A stretch of 13,958 nt of DNA. Origin: Chloroflexota bacterium (lineage in GTDB: Bacteria > Chloroflexota > Limnocylindria > Limnocylindrales > CSP1-4). The position numbers and the translations under genes are program-made. Below are positions 1 to 6,123 of the stretch, in pieces. The stretch's first letter is position 1; each line of letters starts with the position of its first letter. The stretch is taken from assembly GCA_013695505.1 (NCBI GenBank), contig JACDAH010000165.1:1-13958 (forward strand), in the 5' to 3' direction. Below the pieces are notes generated by a model. The model did no database searches. It was not told where the DNA came from and was given only the letters and a program-made list of their open reading frames with translations.

Positions 1-1192
1 CGCCCGAACCGGCGAACGCGGAGAACGCCGCCGCGTACGCGGTCGACGGCTCGGCCGCGCCCCACGGGTCGATCGGATTCCCGACGTAGCCGAGCGTCGG
101 GAGCTCGGCGAGAAGCGTGGCGCGCGCGCCGGGCGGCACGTCCGGCAGGTCGACCCCGGTTCGCGGTGCGAGGTCCGCGATCAGCGATGCCTCGCCGGTC
201 GATACCGTCACGACGCCCGTCCGCCCTCGTCCGACGCGGCGGCCCATCCGACGGCAGCCGGCCACGAGCTCGGCCGTCTCGAGCAGCGCCTCGAGATCGT
301 CGCAGACGATGACCCCGGAAGCGGCCAGGGCCGCATCGGTTGCCCGCGTCTCGCCCGCGAGCGAGCCCGAGTGGGCGACGGCCGCCGCCTGCGCCTGGCG
401 GCTGCGCCCAACCTTCACCGCCAGGATCGGCTTGCCGAGCGCGAGGGCCCGGTCGGCCAGCGCGAGGAACCGCTCGGGCCGCTTGAAGCCCTCGACGAAG
501 AGGATGACGGCCTCGGTCTGGTCGTCGTCGATCGCATGGCCGAGGAAGTCGCAGACGTCGAGGACGACCTCGCTGCCGCAGCCGATGATCCGCGTGAAGC
601 CGATCCGGTTGCCGGAATGGATGAACGCGTCGGTGACCGAGCCGGACTGGGCGATTCCCGCGACGCCACCACGGGGCAGCCACGGGTTGACGTCGCCGAT
701 GTACGTCGCGGAATTCGTCGTCAGGTCGACGAGGCCCATGCAGTTCGGGCCGAGCATGGCGATCCCATGGCGGATCGCAAGCTCCCGGACGTCGCGCTGC
801 ATTCGGGCCGCTGCGGCGCCACCCTCGACGACCCCGCCGCCGGGCACGGTCATCGCCCGGACGCCGGCCGCGGCCGCATCGGCGACGATCGACGCCGCCC
901 GCAGCGGGTTGACCGCGACGACCACCGTGTCGGGGACCTCCGGCAGGTCGGCGATCGACGGGTAGCAGATCTGGCCGTCGAGCTCGTCGTGGCGCGGGTT
1001 GACGAAGTGGCAGCGGGTGGCGCTCCCGAGGACGCGGAGGTTGTCGCGCACCGTTCGCGCGATCCCGCCCCGGGCGGATGCGCCGACGACCGCGATCGAG
1101 CGTGGCGCGAACAGCGGCCGGAGATCGATCGGTGGGTGGGGCGTCGACGTCGGTCTGGCCGTGGGGGCGCTCGCCGTCGGGCTTTCGGTCAC
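1..1192 (-). CDS. NDP-forming acyl-CoA synthetase, alpha-type domains (3' end cut by window edge)
   Basis: Acyl-CoA/acetyl-CoA synthetases of the NDP-forming superfamily make acyl-CoA from a free acid, CoA and ATP (or the reverse) through a phospho-histidine. I translated 397 residues before the frame runs off the left edge. Residues 24-150 read as a CoA-binding Rossmann domain (APRSIAVVGAS near 29-39, LGPNCMGL at 147-154). Residues 165-310 read as a succinyl-CoA-ligase-like domain, with the family's phospho-acceptor histidine as His274 in AVAHSGSLAG. The frame is open to the edge, so an ATP-grasp half may be fused beyond it; this cannot be seen. The start is GTG, and it overlaps the TGA of the acyl-CoA dehydrogenase as GTGA, so the two are probably translationally coupled and act on the same acid. 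The substrate is not predictable. The first 23 residues are Pro/Thr/Ala-rich and probably disordered. Family confidence is high; chain-length specificity is unknown. Confidence 0.9.
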   Translation of the reverse strand, partial: MTESPTASAPTARPTSTPHPPIDLRPLFAPRSIAVVGASARGGIARTVRDNLRVLGSATRCHFVNPRHDELDGQICYPSIADLPEVPDTVVVAVNPLRAASIVADAAAAGVRAMTVPGGGVVEGGAAAARMQRDVRELAIRHGIAMLGPNCMGLVDLTTNSATYIGDVNPWLPRGGVAGIAQSGSVTDAFIHSGNRIGFTRIIGCGSEVVLDVCDFLGHAIDDDQTEAVILFVEGFKRPERFLALADRALALGKPILAVKVGRSRQAQAAAVAHSGSLAGETRATDAALAASGVIVCDDLEALLETAELVAGCRRMGRRVGRGRTGVVTVSTGEASLIADLAPRTGVDLPDVPPGARATLLAELPTLGYVGNPIDPWGAAEPSTAYAAAFSAFAGSG

Positions 1193-2382
1193 CCGACAAC
1201 CCGGCCGACGCCACGCTTCTCGAGCGCCCGGGCGACGATCAACCGCTGGATCTCCGACGTTCCCTCCCAGATCCGGTCGACCCGCAGCTCGCGGAGGTAG
1301 CGCTCGGCAGGGAACTCGCGCATGTAGCCGCGGCCGCCGAAGACCTGGACGACGCGGTCGGCGCAGCGCCACGCCGCCTCCGATGCGAAGAGCTTGGCGA
1401 GCGACGCCTTGGCGTGGACGACCTTCGGGTCGGCGCCGCCGTCGGCGAGGGCTGCGGCCTCGCGGGTCAGGAGGCGGGCGGCCGCCGCGTCCGCGGCCGA
1501 ATCGGCTAGAGGAAACGAGACGCCCTGGAAATCGTAGATCCGCTGCCCGAACTGAACCCGGCTGGTCGCCCAGTCGACGGCGAGCGCGAGCAGCCGCTGC
1601 ATTGCCCCGGCGCAGCGCGCGCCGATGTGGATCCGCTCCTCCACAAACCACTCGTTGGTGAGCTCGTCGGCCCGCCCGATCCCGCCCAGGATCGCCGACG
1701 CCGGCACCCGCACGTCTGCGAGGACGAACTGGGGGTGACGGTCGGCGAACGTATGGGTGTAGTCGGGGTCGTGCTTCAGCGCGACGCCGGGCGTGTCGTA
1801 GTCGACCAGGAAGAGGGTCGGCTGGGGATCCTCATCGGTCGCGAGGCTCGGGTCGCCGACGAGGCAGTGGAAGATCATGAAATCGGTCTCGTCCGGGGGT
1901 CCGGTCACGAACCACTTCTCGCCGTTGAGGACGTACTCGCCGGTGGCGGCGTCGCGCACGGCGGTCGCCTCGAGGGCTCGGGCGTCGGAGCCCGCACTCG
2001 GTTCTGTGATGGCGTAGCTGCCGAACCGCTCGCCGCGGAGGCTGGGCTCGAGGTACCGGCTGCGCTGGGCCACGTCGGCGTGGACGAGGGCGTTATAGCC
2101 GCCGGGGATGAACGACCACAGCCCTCCGGTCGCCTGGCCGAGCTGCTCGTGGACGATGACCTGCTCGAGGACCGTCCAGCCCTGGCCGCCGAGCTCGCGC
2201 GGGAACGACCCGCCGTGGAGGCGCGCCTCGATTGCCGCGCGCTTCAGCTCGTCGCGGGTCGCCGCCGGAAGACGCCCGCCGGCGCGCTCGAATGCTGCCT
2301 CGTTGGGCTGGAGATGATCGACGACATAGGCCCGGGCGCGCGCCTGGAGGTCGAGCTGGGCAGCGCTGAGCGTCAGGTCCAC
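1189..2382 (-). CDS. Acyl-CoA dehydrogenase (FAD-dependent)
   Basis: This is a 397-residue flavoenzyme of the usual family length (about 380-400) that introduces the alpha,beta double bond into an acyl-CoA and passes electrons to ETF. The family signatures are visible: AITEPSAGSD at 124-133 in the middle beta domain, SRVQFGQ at 274-280 opening the C-terminal helical domain, and QVFGGRGYMREFP at 346-358. The catalytic base is predicted to be Glu373 in IWEGTSEIQ, the position used by short- and medium-chain enzymes. The start is GTG at 2382; no better in-frame start lies upstream, and the ribosome-binding site is weak. Its stop overlaps the GTG of the acyl-CoA synthetase by four bases (GTGA). 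The pair looks like a small catabolic unit: activate an acid, then oxidise it. No hydratase, hydroxyacyl-CoA dehydrogenase or thiolase is seen in the window. The exact acyl substrate is not determinable. Confidence 0.95.
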   Translation of the reverse strand: MDLTLSAAQLDLQARARAYVVDHLQPNEAAFERAGGRLPAATRDELKRAAIEARLHGGSFPRELGGQGWTVLEQVIVHEQLGQATGGLWSFIPGGYNALVHADVAQRSRYLEPSLRGERFGSYAITEPSAGSDARALEATAVRDAATGEYVLNGEKWFVTGPPDETDFMIFHCLVGDPSLATDEDPQPTLFLVDYDTPGVALKHDPDYTHTFADRHPQFVLADVRVPASAILGGIGRADELTNEWFVEERIHIGARCAGAMQRLLALAVDWATSRVQFGQRIYDFQGVSFPLADSAADAAAARLLTREAAALADGGADPKVVHAKASLAKLFASEAAWRCADRVVQVFGGRGYMREFPAERYLRELRVDRIWEGTSEIQRLIVARALEKRGVGRVVG

Positions 2383-2418
2383 GTTCCGAGGATGACCGCC
2401 CGGCGAGCCGATCGCGGG

Positions 2419-2443
2419 GCCCGTCCCGAGTCGCGCGACGGGC
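2419..2443 (-). terminator. Possible GC-rich hairpin terminator after vapC
   Basis: Perfect 7-base arms GCCCGTC and GACGGGC (2419-2425 and 2437-2443) flank an 11-nt loop, six bases past the vapC stop codon. There is no T-tract after it, so it is not a canonical intrinsic terminator. It could instead be a processing or mRNA-stabilising stem. Chance stems of this size are common in GC-rich DNA. Confidence 0.3.
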
Positions 2444-2448
2444 GATGG

Positions 2449-2892
2449 TCAGGCCACGAGCTCGTCGAGAACCACGATCTGGATGCCGGCTCGCGGCCGG
2501 ACGCGTCGGTCGTTGGTGACGAATGCCGTTGCCCGCGTAGCGCCTGCCGTGGCGACGTGGACGGCATCACCGAGATCGCGGTCGCCGCTCCGCCCCCATG
2601 CGGCATCGATCGCAACCTCCTCGTTGAGAGCGACAAGGACCAGGTTCGCAAGGCCCCTGACCTCGTCGACGTATCGTTCGAAGAGGGCCCCATCGCCCAC
2701 CGACGCGGGTCGGGTCAGGATCTCGGTCAGGCCGACGGTAGCGAAAACAGCCTGGAGGCGACCGGCCTCGACGGCATCGACGAGGAGCGCCGCCGCGTCG
2801 GCCGCGGGACCTTTGCCCTCGAACAGGTAGATGAACACGTTGCTGTCGATGCCGATCTTCCGGTGGTTTGCGATGAGGTCGTCGACCGTCAT
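2449..2892 (-). CDS. vapC: VapC-type PIN-domain ribonuclease toxin
   Basis: This is a 147-residue PIN-domain protein, predicted to be an Mg2+-dependent RNase that is held inactive by the antitoxin encoded just upstream. The PIN acidic set is present: Asp16 in GIDSNVFIY, Glu57 in LTEIL, Asp109 in LGDAVH and Asp128 in VTNDRRV. All four usual catalytic carboxylates are therefore intact. I chose the ATG at 2892 because it overlaps the antitoxin stop as ATGA, the usual coupling in vapBC operons. An in-frame GTG at 2913 would add seven residues (MGRAGSS) and a 25-base overlap and is less likely. The target RNA (tRNA, rRNA or mRNA) cannot be read from sequence. The next gene, an acyl-CoA dehydrogenase, begins 66 bases downstream and is unrelated in function. 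Solitary domestication as a housekeeping PIN protein is unlikely given the paired antitoxin. Confidence 0.88.
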   Translation of the reverse strand: MTVDDLIANHRKIGIDSNVFIYLFEGKGPAADAAALLVDAVEAGRLQAVFATVGLTEILTRPASVGDGALFERYVDEVRGLANLVLVALNEEVAIDAAWGRSGDRDLGDAVHVATAGATRATAFVTNDRRVRPRAGIQIVVLDELVA

Positions 2893-3134
2893 CGAGGAGC
2901 CCGCTCGTCCCACTCGCGGCGAAGCCCGCGGACGTACTCGACCGGATCGACACCGCGCCAGACCTCGGACCCGAGCCCGCGCAGCCGCTGCGACGCGCGA
3001 CGCCTCCCGCGCAGAACGAGCTCGTTGTCGCGGATCTCCACGTCGAGCCTGTCGCCTGCCTCGATCCCGAGGGCGCGCCGGGCCTCGCTCGGAACGACGA
3101 TCTGGTGCTTGGTGCTCACCTTCACACTTAGCAT
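2889..3134 (-). CDS. vapB: VapB-type antitoxin with AbrB/SpoVT DNA-binding domain
   Basis: This is an 81-residue antitoxin. The N-terminal swapped-hairpin AbrB domain spans about residues 3-45 (VSTKHQIVVPSEARRALGI, then AGDRLDVEI). The C-terminal tail, about 52-78, contains WRGVDPVEYVRGLRREW, typical of the segment that wraps onto VapC. In the family, the N-terminal half binds the operon's own operator and the tail neutralises the toxin. I prefer the ATG at 3134: the AbrB fold begins right after it and a promoter sits immediately upstream. A TTG at 3170 would add 12 residues, but that TTG is also the first triplet of the apparent -35 box, which argues against it. The stop overlaps the vapC ATG (ATGA), giving the normal antitoxin-first coupling. 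Autoregulation is inferred from the inverted repeat over the start. Confidence 0.88.
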   Translation of the reverse strand: MLSVKVSTKHQIVVPSEARRALGIEAGDRLDVEIRDNELVLRGRRRASQRLRGLGSEVWRGVDPVEYVRGLRREWDERAPR

Positions 3135-3149
3135 GTTGCGGATGCTAAG
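3127..3149. promoter_or_regulatory. Inverted repeat, candidate VapB(C) operator
   Basis: A perfect inverted repeat has arms CTTAGCAT (3127-3134) and ATGCTAAG (3142-3149) separated by seven bases (GTTGCGG). One arm covers the apparent -10 box and the other covers the vapB start codon. Binding of VapB or the VapBC complex here would block RNA polymerase. It is also notably AT-richer than its surroundings. The operator role is inferred from family behaviour (AbrB-type antitoxins bind palindromes in their own promoters). Confidence 0.6.
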
Positions 3150-3170
3150 CAGATCATCCCGCCACGTCAA
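3142..3170 (-). promoter_or_regulatory. Candidate sigma-70-like promoter of vapBC
   Basis: Read on the minus strand, TTGACG (3170-3165) is followed after exactly 17 bases by TAGCAT (3147-3142), matching the consensus at 5/6 and 4/6 positions. A start site about seven bases past the -10 falls at or next to position 3135. That is directly at the antitoxin ATG (3134), which predicts a leaderless mRNA. No Shine-Dalgarno sequence is visible before the ATG, which agrees with this. Confidence 0.6.
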
Positions 3171-3188
3171 TCCTCGAACAGGTCCGTG

Positions 3189-3452
3189 TCAGACGCCGAG
3201 GGTGCGCTTGCGCTCCTCGAACTCGGTCGCATCGATCTCGCCGCGGGCGAACCGCTGCCGGAGCAGGGCCATCGCGGTGTCGTCGTCGACGCCGGTCGAA
3301 GCGCCGGGCCGGCCGTCGCTGTTACGGGTCAGCCAGCGGATCCCGAGCACGATCAGGACGATGATCCCGACCCAGAACACGACGATAAGGGCGAACCACA
3401 AGAGGCTGAACAGCCCGAACCCGGCGAACCAGCCGTCGAAGCCGTAGGGCAT
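3189..3452 (-). CDS. Small membrane protein with C-terminal SHOCT domain
   Basis: This is an 87-residue protein. Residues 12-40 are a long hydrophobic stretch (one membrane helix, possibly a tight hairpin) rich in Phe, Trp, Val and Ile. A polar linker (41-57) leads to a SHOCT (short C-terminal domain) motif at about 60-85: MALLRQRFARGEIDATEFEER. SHOCT domains are small helical modules of uncertain role, often on membrane or stress proteins. The ATG at 3452 has a good ribosome-binding site (AAAGGA, about eight bases upstream) that lies against the aldehyde dehydrogenase stop. With only 17 bases between the genes, the two are probably co-transcribed. No enzymatic residues are evident. The function is unknown, and the link with the dehydrogenase rests on position only. 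Confidence 0.85.
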   Translation of the reverse strand: MPYGFDGWFAGFGLFSLLWFALIVVFWVGIIVLIVLGIRWLTRNSDGRPGASTGVDDDTAMALLRQRFARGEIDATEFEERKRTLGV

Positions 3453-3469
3453 CGCTGTGGTCCTTTCGC

Positions 3470-4915
3470 TCAGCTCGGCCAGGCCAGGACCATGATCCGG
3501 AGCTCGGTCATGTCCTCGATCGCCCAGCGGATTCCCTCGCGTCCCAGCCCGGAGTCCTTGACCCCGCCGTACGGCATGTGATCGGTGCGGTAGGTCGGCA
3601 CGTCGTTGACGATGACGCCGCCGACCTCGAGCTCGTTGAACGACCGCCAGGCGGCCGACAGGTCGTTGGTGAAGACGCCCGTCTGGAGCCCGAACATCGA
3701 GTCGTTGACTCGCCCGATGGCATCATCGATGTCGCTGAACGGGAACGCCACGACGAGCGGCGCGAACGCCTCGTTCGAGCAGACGGCGGCCGTGACCGGG
3801 ACATCGGTCAGGATCGTTGGCGGGAAGAACGTTCCGTCGGCTTTGCCGCCGAGGAGGGCCTTGCCGCCGGCGGCGAGCGCCTCATCGACCCAACGCTGGG
3901 TGCGTGACGCCGCGTTGCCGTCGACCATCGGCCCGATGTCGGTCTGGGGATCGAGCGGATCCCCGAGCTTCAGGGCCCGCGCCCCCTCGACGAACTTCGT
4001 CATGAACGCGTCCCAGATGTCTTCGTGGATAAACATCCGCTGGACGCTGATGCAGACCTGGCCGGCGTACGCGAAGGCGCCGACGAGGCAGCGCTTGACG
4101 GCCCAATCGAGATCGGCGCTCTTGTCGACGATGACCCCGGCGTTGCCGCCGAGCTCGAGGACCACCTTCTTCTTGCCGGCCCGCTCCTTCATTCGCCAGC
4201 CGACCGAAGGGCTGCCGGTAAACGTCAGGAGCTTGAACCTGTCGTCGCTGACCATCCGGTCGCCGAGCTCGCGGCTCATCGGCAGCACGCTGACCGAGCC
4301 CGCCGGGGCGCCGGCCTCCTCGATTATCTCGGCCACGGTCAACATGACGAGCGGGTCCTTGGACGGCGGCTTGAGCACGATCGGGTTGCCGGTCGCGATC
4401 GCCGGGGCCAGCTTGTGGGCGGCGAGGTTCAGCGGGAAGTTGAAGGGGCTGATGGCCGCGATCGGTCCGATCGGAAAGCGCCGGGTGATCCCCATCCGGC
4501 CTTTGGACGCCGGCATGATGTCGAGCGGGATCGTCTCACCGACCATTCGCTCGGCCTCCTCGGCCCCGAGCCGGAAGGTCACCGCCGCCCGATCCACCTC
4601 GACGAGGGCGTCGCGGATCGGCTTGCCGGCCTCGAGCGCGATCAGCCGCCCGAGCTCCTCACGGCGGCCCTTGATCCCTGCGCTGATATTGCGAAGGATC
4701 GCGCCGCGCTCGTAGGCAGGCAGTGTCCGTGTCACCTCGAACGCCCGTACGGCCGCCTCGACCGCCGCCTCGTATTGCGCCTCGGTGGCGTGAAAGGTCG
4801 ACCCCGCGGGATGGTCCGGATCGGCCGGGTTGGCGACCACGAGTGGATCGTCGGATTCGACCCACGTCCCGGCGAGGAAGATCGGATGCGGCCTGGCGCC
4901 GGTCGTTGCGGTCAT
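3470..4915 (-). CDS. NAD(P)-dependent aldehyde dehydrogenase (lactaldehyde/ALDH21-like group)
   Basis: This 481-residue enzyme oxidises an aldehyde to a carboxylate with NAD(P)+. The ALDH catalytic set is complete: Asn159 in SPFNFPLNL (oxyanion), Lys182 in VLKPPSK (cofactor), Glu254 in VLELGGNAG (general base), the nucleophile Cys288 in AGQVCIS, and Glu382-Phe384 in NEAFAP. The ending (GVIVNDVPTYRTDHMPYGG, then KDSGLGRE) resembles the lactaldehyde / non-phosphorylating GAPDH-like branch rather than betaine- or succinate-semialdehyde enzymes; that subgroup call is from memory of family patterns. The ATG at 4915 is chosen for its AGGAG site seven bases before it and its normal family length; the frame stays open further upstream only because it runs antisense to the ppk2 gene. 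It is probably the first gene of a unit with the SHOCT protein, 17 bases on. The physiological aldehyde is unknown. Confidence 0.93.
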   Translation of the reverse strand: MTATTGARPHPIFLAGTWVESDDPLVVANPADPDHPAGSTFHATEAQYEAAVEAAVRAFEVTRTLPAYERGAILRNISAGIKGRREELGRLIALEAGKPIRDALVEVDRAAVTFRLGAEEAERMVGETIPLDIMPASKGRMGITRRFPIGPIAAISPFNFPLNLAAHKLAPAIATGNPIVLKPPSKDPLVMLTVAEIIEEAGAPAGSVSVLPMSRELGDRMVSDDRFKLLTFTGSPSVGWRMKERAGKKKVVLELGGNAGVIVDKSADLDWAVKRCLVGAFAYAGQVCISVQRMFIHEDIWDAFMTKFVEGARALKLGDPLDPQTDIGPMVDGNAASRTQRWVDEALAAGGKALLGGKADGTFFPPTILTDVPVTAAVCSNEAFAPLVVAFPFSDIDDAIGRVNDSMFGLQTGVFTNDLSAAWRSFNELEVGGVIVNDVPTYRTDHMPYGGVKDSGLGREGIRWAIEDMTELRIMVLAWPS

Positions 4916-4991
4916 CGCGGATCTCCTGCGGACGGGGTCGTCGTGCCATTCTATCCTCGCCCCCGATGACGACTCCTGAGAGGACCAGCCG
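4916..4991. promoter_or_regulatory. Divergent promoter region between aldehyde dehydrogenase and ppk2
   Basis: These 76 bases hold the start signals of two diverging genes. On the minus strand TAGAAT (4953-4948) is a 5/6 -10 match, giving a 5' leader of roughly 25 bases before the dehydrogenase ATG. On the plus strand TATCCT (4952-4957) is a 4/6 match, giving a start near 4964. The two -10 boxes overlap by two bases, as in bidirectional promoters. No convincing -35 is visible for either side. A Shine-Dalgarno AGAGGA precedes the ppk2 ATG at 4992. Confidence 0.45.
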
Positions 4992-5816
4992 ATGAGCCGC
5001 GCACGACCGCACCCGCTTCGCGAGCTTCTCCGGGTGAAGCCGGGGTCCCGGATCCGGCTCGCCGACGTCGACCCCAACGAGACCCACGGACGTGACAAGG
5101 AAACGGCCGCCCGCACGCTCCAGAAGGGCCTCGACCGCCTGACCGATCTCCAGGATCGCCTCTGGGCGGAGCAGAAGCACCCCGTCCTGATCGTGCTCCA
5201 GGGGATCGACGCGGCCGGCAAGGACGGCTCGGTCCGCCATGTGATGACGGCCTTCAACCCGATGGGCTGTTCGGTCACCTCGTTCAAGGTCCCGACGCTA
5301 ATCGAGCTCGCCCACGATTACCTCTGGCGGGTCCACCAGCGGACTCCGGGGAAAGGCGAGATCGCGATCTTCAACCGCTCTCACTACGAGGATGTTCTCG
5401 TGGTCCGGGTCCATGACATCGTCCCGAAGCAGGTCTGGTCGAAGCGCTACGACGAGATCAACGCCTTCGAGGAGCTCCTCACCTCGTCCGGCACGACGAT
5501 CCTCAAGTTCTTCCTGTGGATCGACAGGGACGAGCAGAAGGCGCGCTTCCAGGACCGACTCGACGATCCGGCGAAGCGCTGGAAGTTCCGCCTCGGCGAC
5601 CTCGATGAGCGAAAGCTCTGGGACAGCTACGTGGCCGCCGACGAGGAGGTCCTCCGCCGCTGCTCGACCGACGCCGCCCCGTGGTATGTGATCCCGGCCA
5701 ACAAGAAGTGGTTCCGGAACCTCGCCATCGCCGAGATCCTGGCCGACACCCTCGAGGACCTGGACCCGCAGTATCCGCCGTCGACGGAGGACCTCACTGG
5801 CGTCGTGGTGGAGTAG
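4992..5816 (+). CDS. ppk2: PPK2-family polyphosphate:nucleotide phosphotransferase
   Basis: This is a 274-residue PPK2 kinase that moves phosphate between polyphosphate and nucleotides (NMP/NDP to NDP/NTP). Walker A is GIDAAGKDGS at 71-80 (Asp73 and Lys77). The Walker B-like segment is FNRSHYEDVL at 127-136, with the conserved Arg129 and Glu133-Asp134. The basic lid is about 184-203 (ARFQDRLDDPAKRWKFR). The length and single domain, with an N-terminal extension of about 60 residues before the fold, fit the short PPK2 proteins often put in class III, which can phosphorylate both AMP and ADP; class assignment needs a tree. It is the only plus-strand gene here, divergent from the aldehyde dehydrogenase and convergent with the DUF853 ATPase. 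The ATG at 4992 has an AGAGGA site six bases away. A nine-codon reading frame (4966-4995) ends on it as ATGA. No PPK1 or PPX is seen nearby. Confidence 0.93.
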   Translation: MSRARPHPLRELLRVKPGSRIRLADVDPNETHGRDKETAARTLQKGLDRLTDLQDRLWAEQKHPVLIVLQGIDAAGKDGSVRHVMTAFNPMGCSVTSFKVPTLIELAHDYLWRVHQRTPGKGEIAIFNRSHYEDVLVVRVHDIVPKQVWSKRYDEINAFEELLTSSGTTILKFFLWIDRDEQKARFQDRLDDPAKRWKFRLGDLDERKLWDSYVAADEEVLRRCSTDAAPWYVIPANKKWFRNLAIAEILADTLEDLDPQYPPSTEDLTGVVVE

Positions 5817-6123
5817 TCCCACGTCCGCACTCTCGACCTCGATTCCGCCCCACCGGCAGGATCGGCCGAGGATCAGCCGCAGGCCACCTGATCAGGCGTC
5901 GCGAGCCTCGGTCCAAGCGTGGCACCTGGGACAATGTGCGTGTTCTGAGCGGCTTCGCCCCCGTTCCGTGCCCGATTTGCCACTCCCACCGGAACCTCAT
6001 CAGGATGCGCTTGGCCCAGTCCTGCCGCGCTCCCCATGCTGCTCGACGGCGACCCGGCTCAGGGAGCCGTAGGCCCGCCCGGACCTCTCCGAGAAAGCTT
6101 GAACGCGCTACGTCCTGAACGCC
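5817..6123. other. Intergenic stretch between convergent genes, no gene recognised
   Basis: These 307 bases separate the ends of ppk2 (+) and the DUF853 ATPase (-). I see no coding frame with a credible start and no tRNA-like or recognisable RNA fold. Two small symmetric elements are present: the 10-base palindrome CCTGATCAGG (5887-5896) and a 6-base hairpin at 6055-6069. The part around 5930-6000 is somewhat less GC-rich than its surroundings. The stretch may hold the transcription ends of both genes. Confidence 0.6.
6055..6069. terminator. Small hairpin, possible transcription-end element
   Basis: CGGCTC (6055-6060) and GAGCCG (6064-6069) form a perfect 6-bp stem with a 3-nt loop, 54 bases past the DUF853 gene's stop and in the right place between convergent genes. 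Neither strand shows a following T-run, so the call is weak. Confidence 0.25.

Noticed and set aside
4916..5287. N-terminal extension of the aldehyde dehydrogenase by 124 residues
   Set aside because: It is antisense to the start of ppk2, Ser/Arg-rich, and passes a well-placed ribosome-binding site and normal start at 4915.
5887..5896. Palindrome CCTGATCAGG as a possible operator or attachment site
   Set aside because: It is short, single and not placed before a gene start; such palindromes occur by chance at this length.
5936..6118. Plus-strand frame with a CPICHSH zinc-ribbon-like motif in the intergenic gap
   Set aside because: Only one CxxC-type motif, no supporting ribosome-binding site, and the rest is Arg/Pro/Ser-rich noise.
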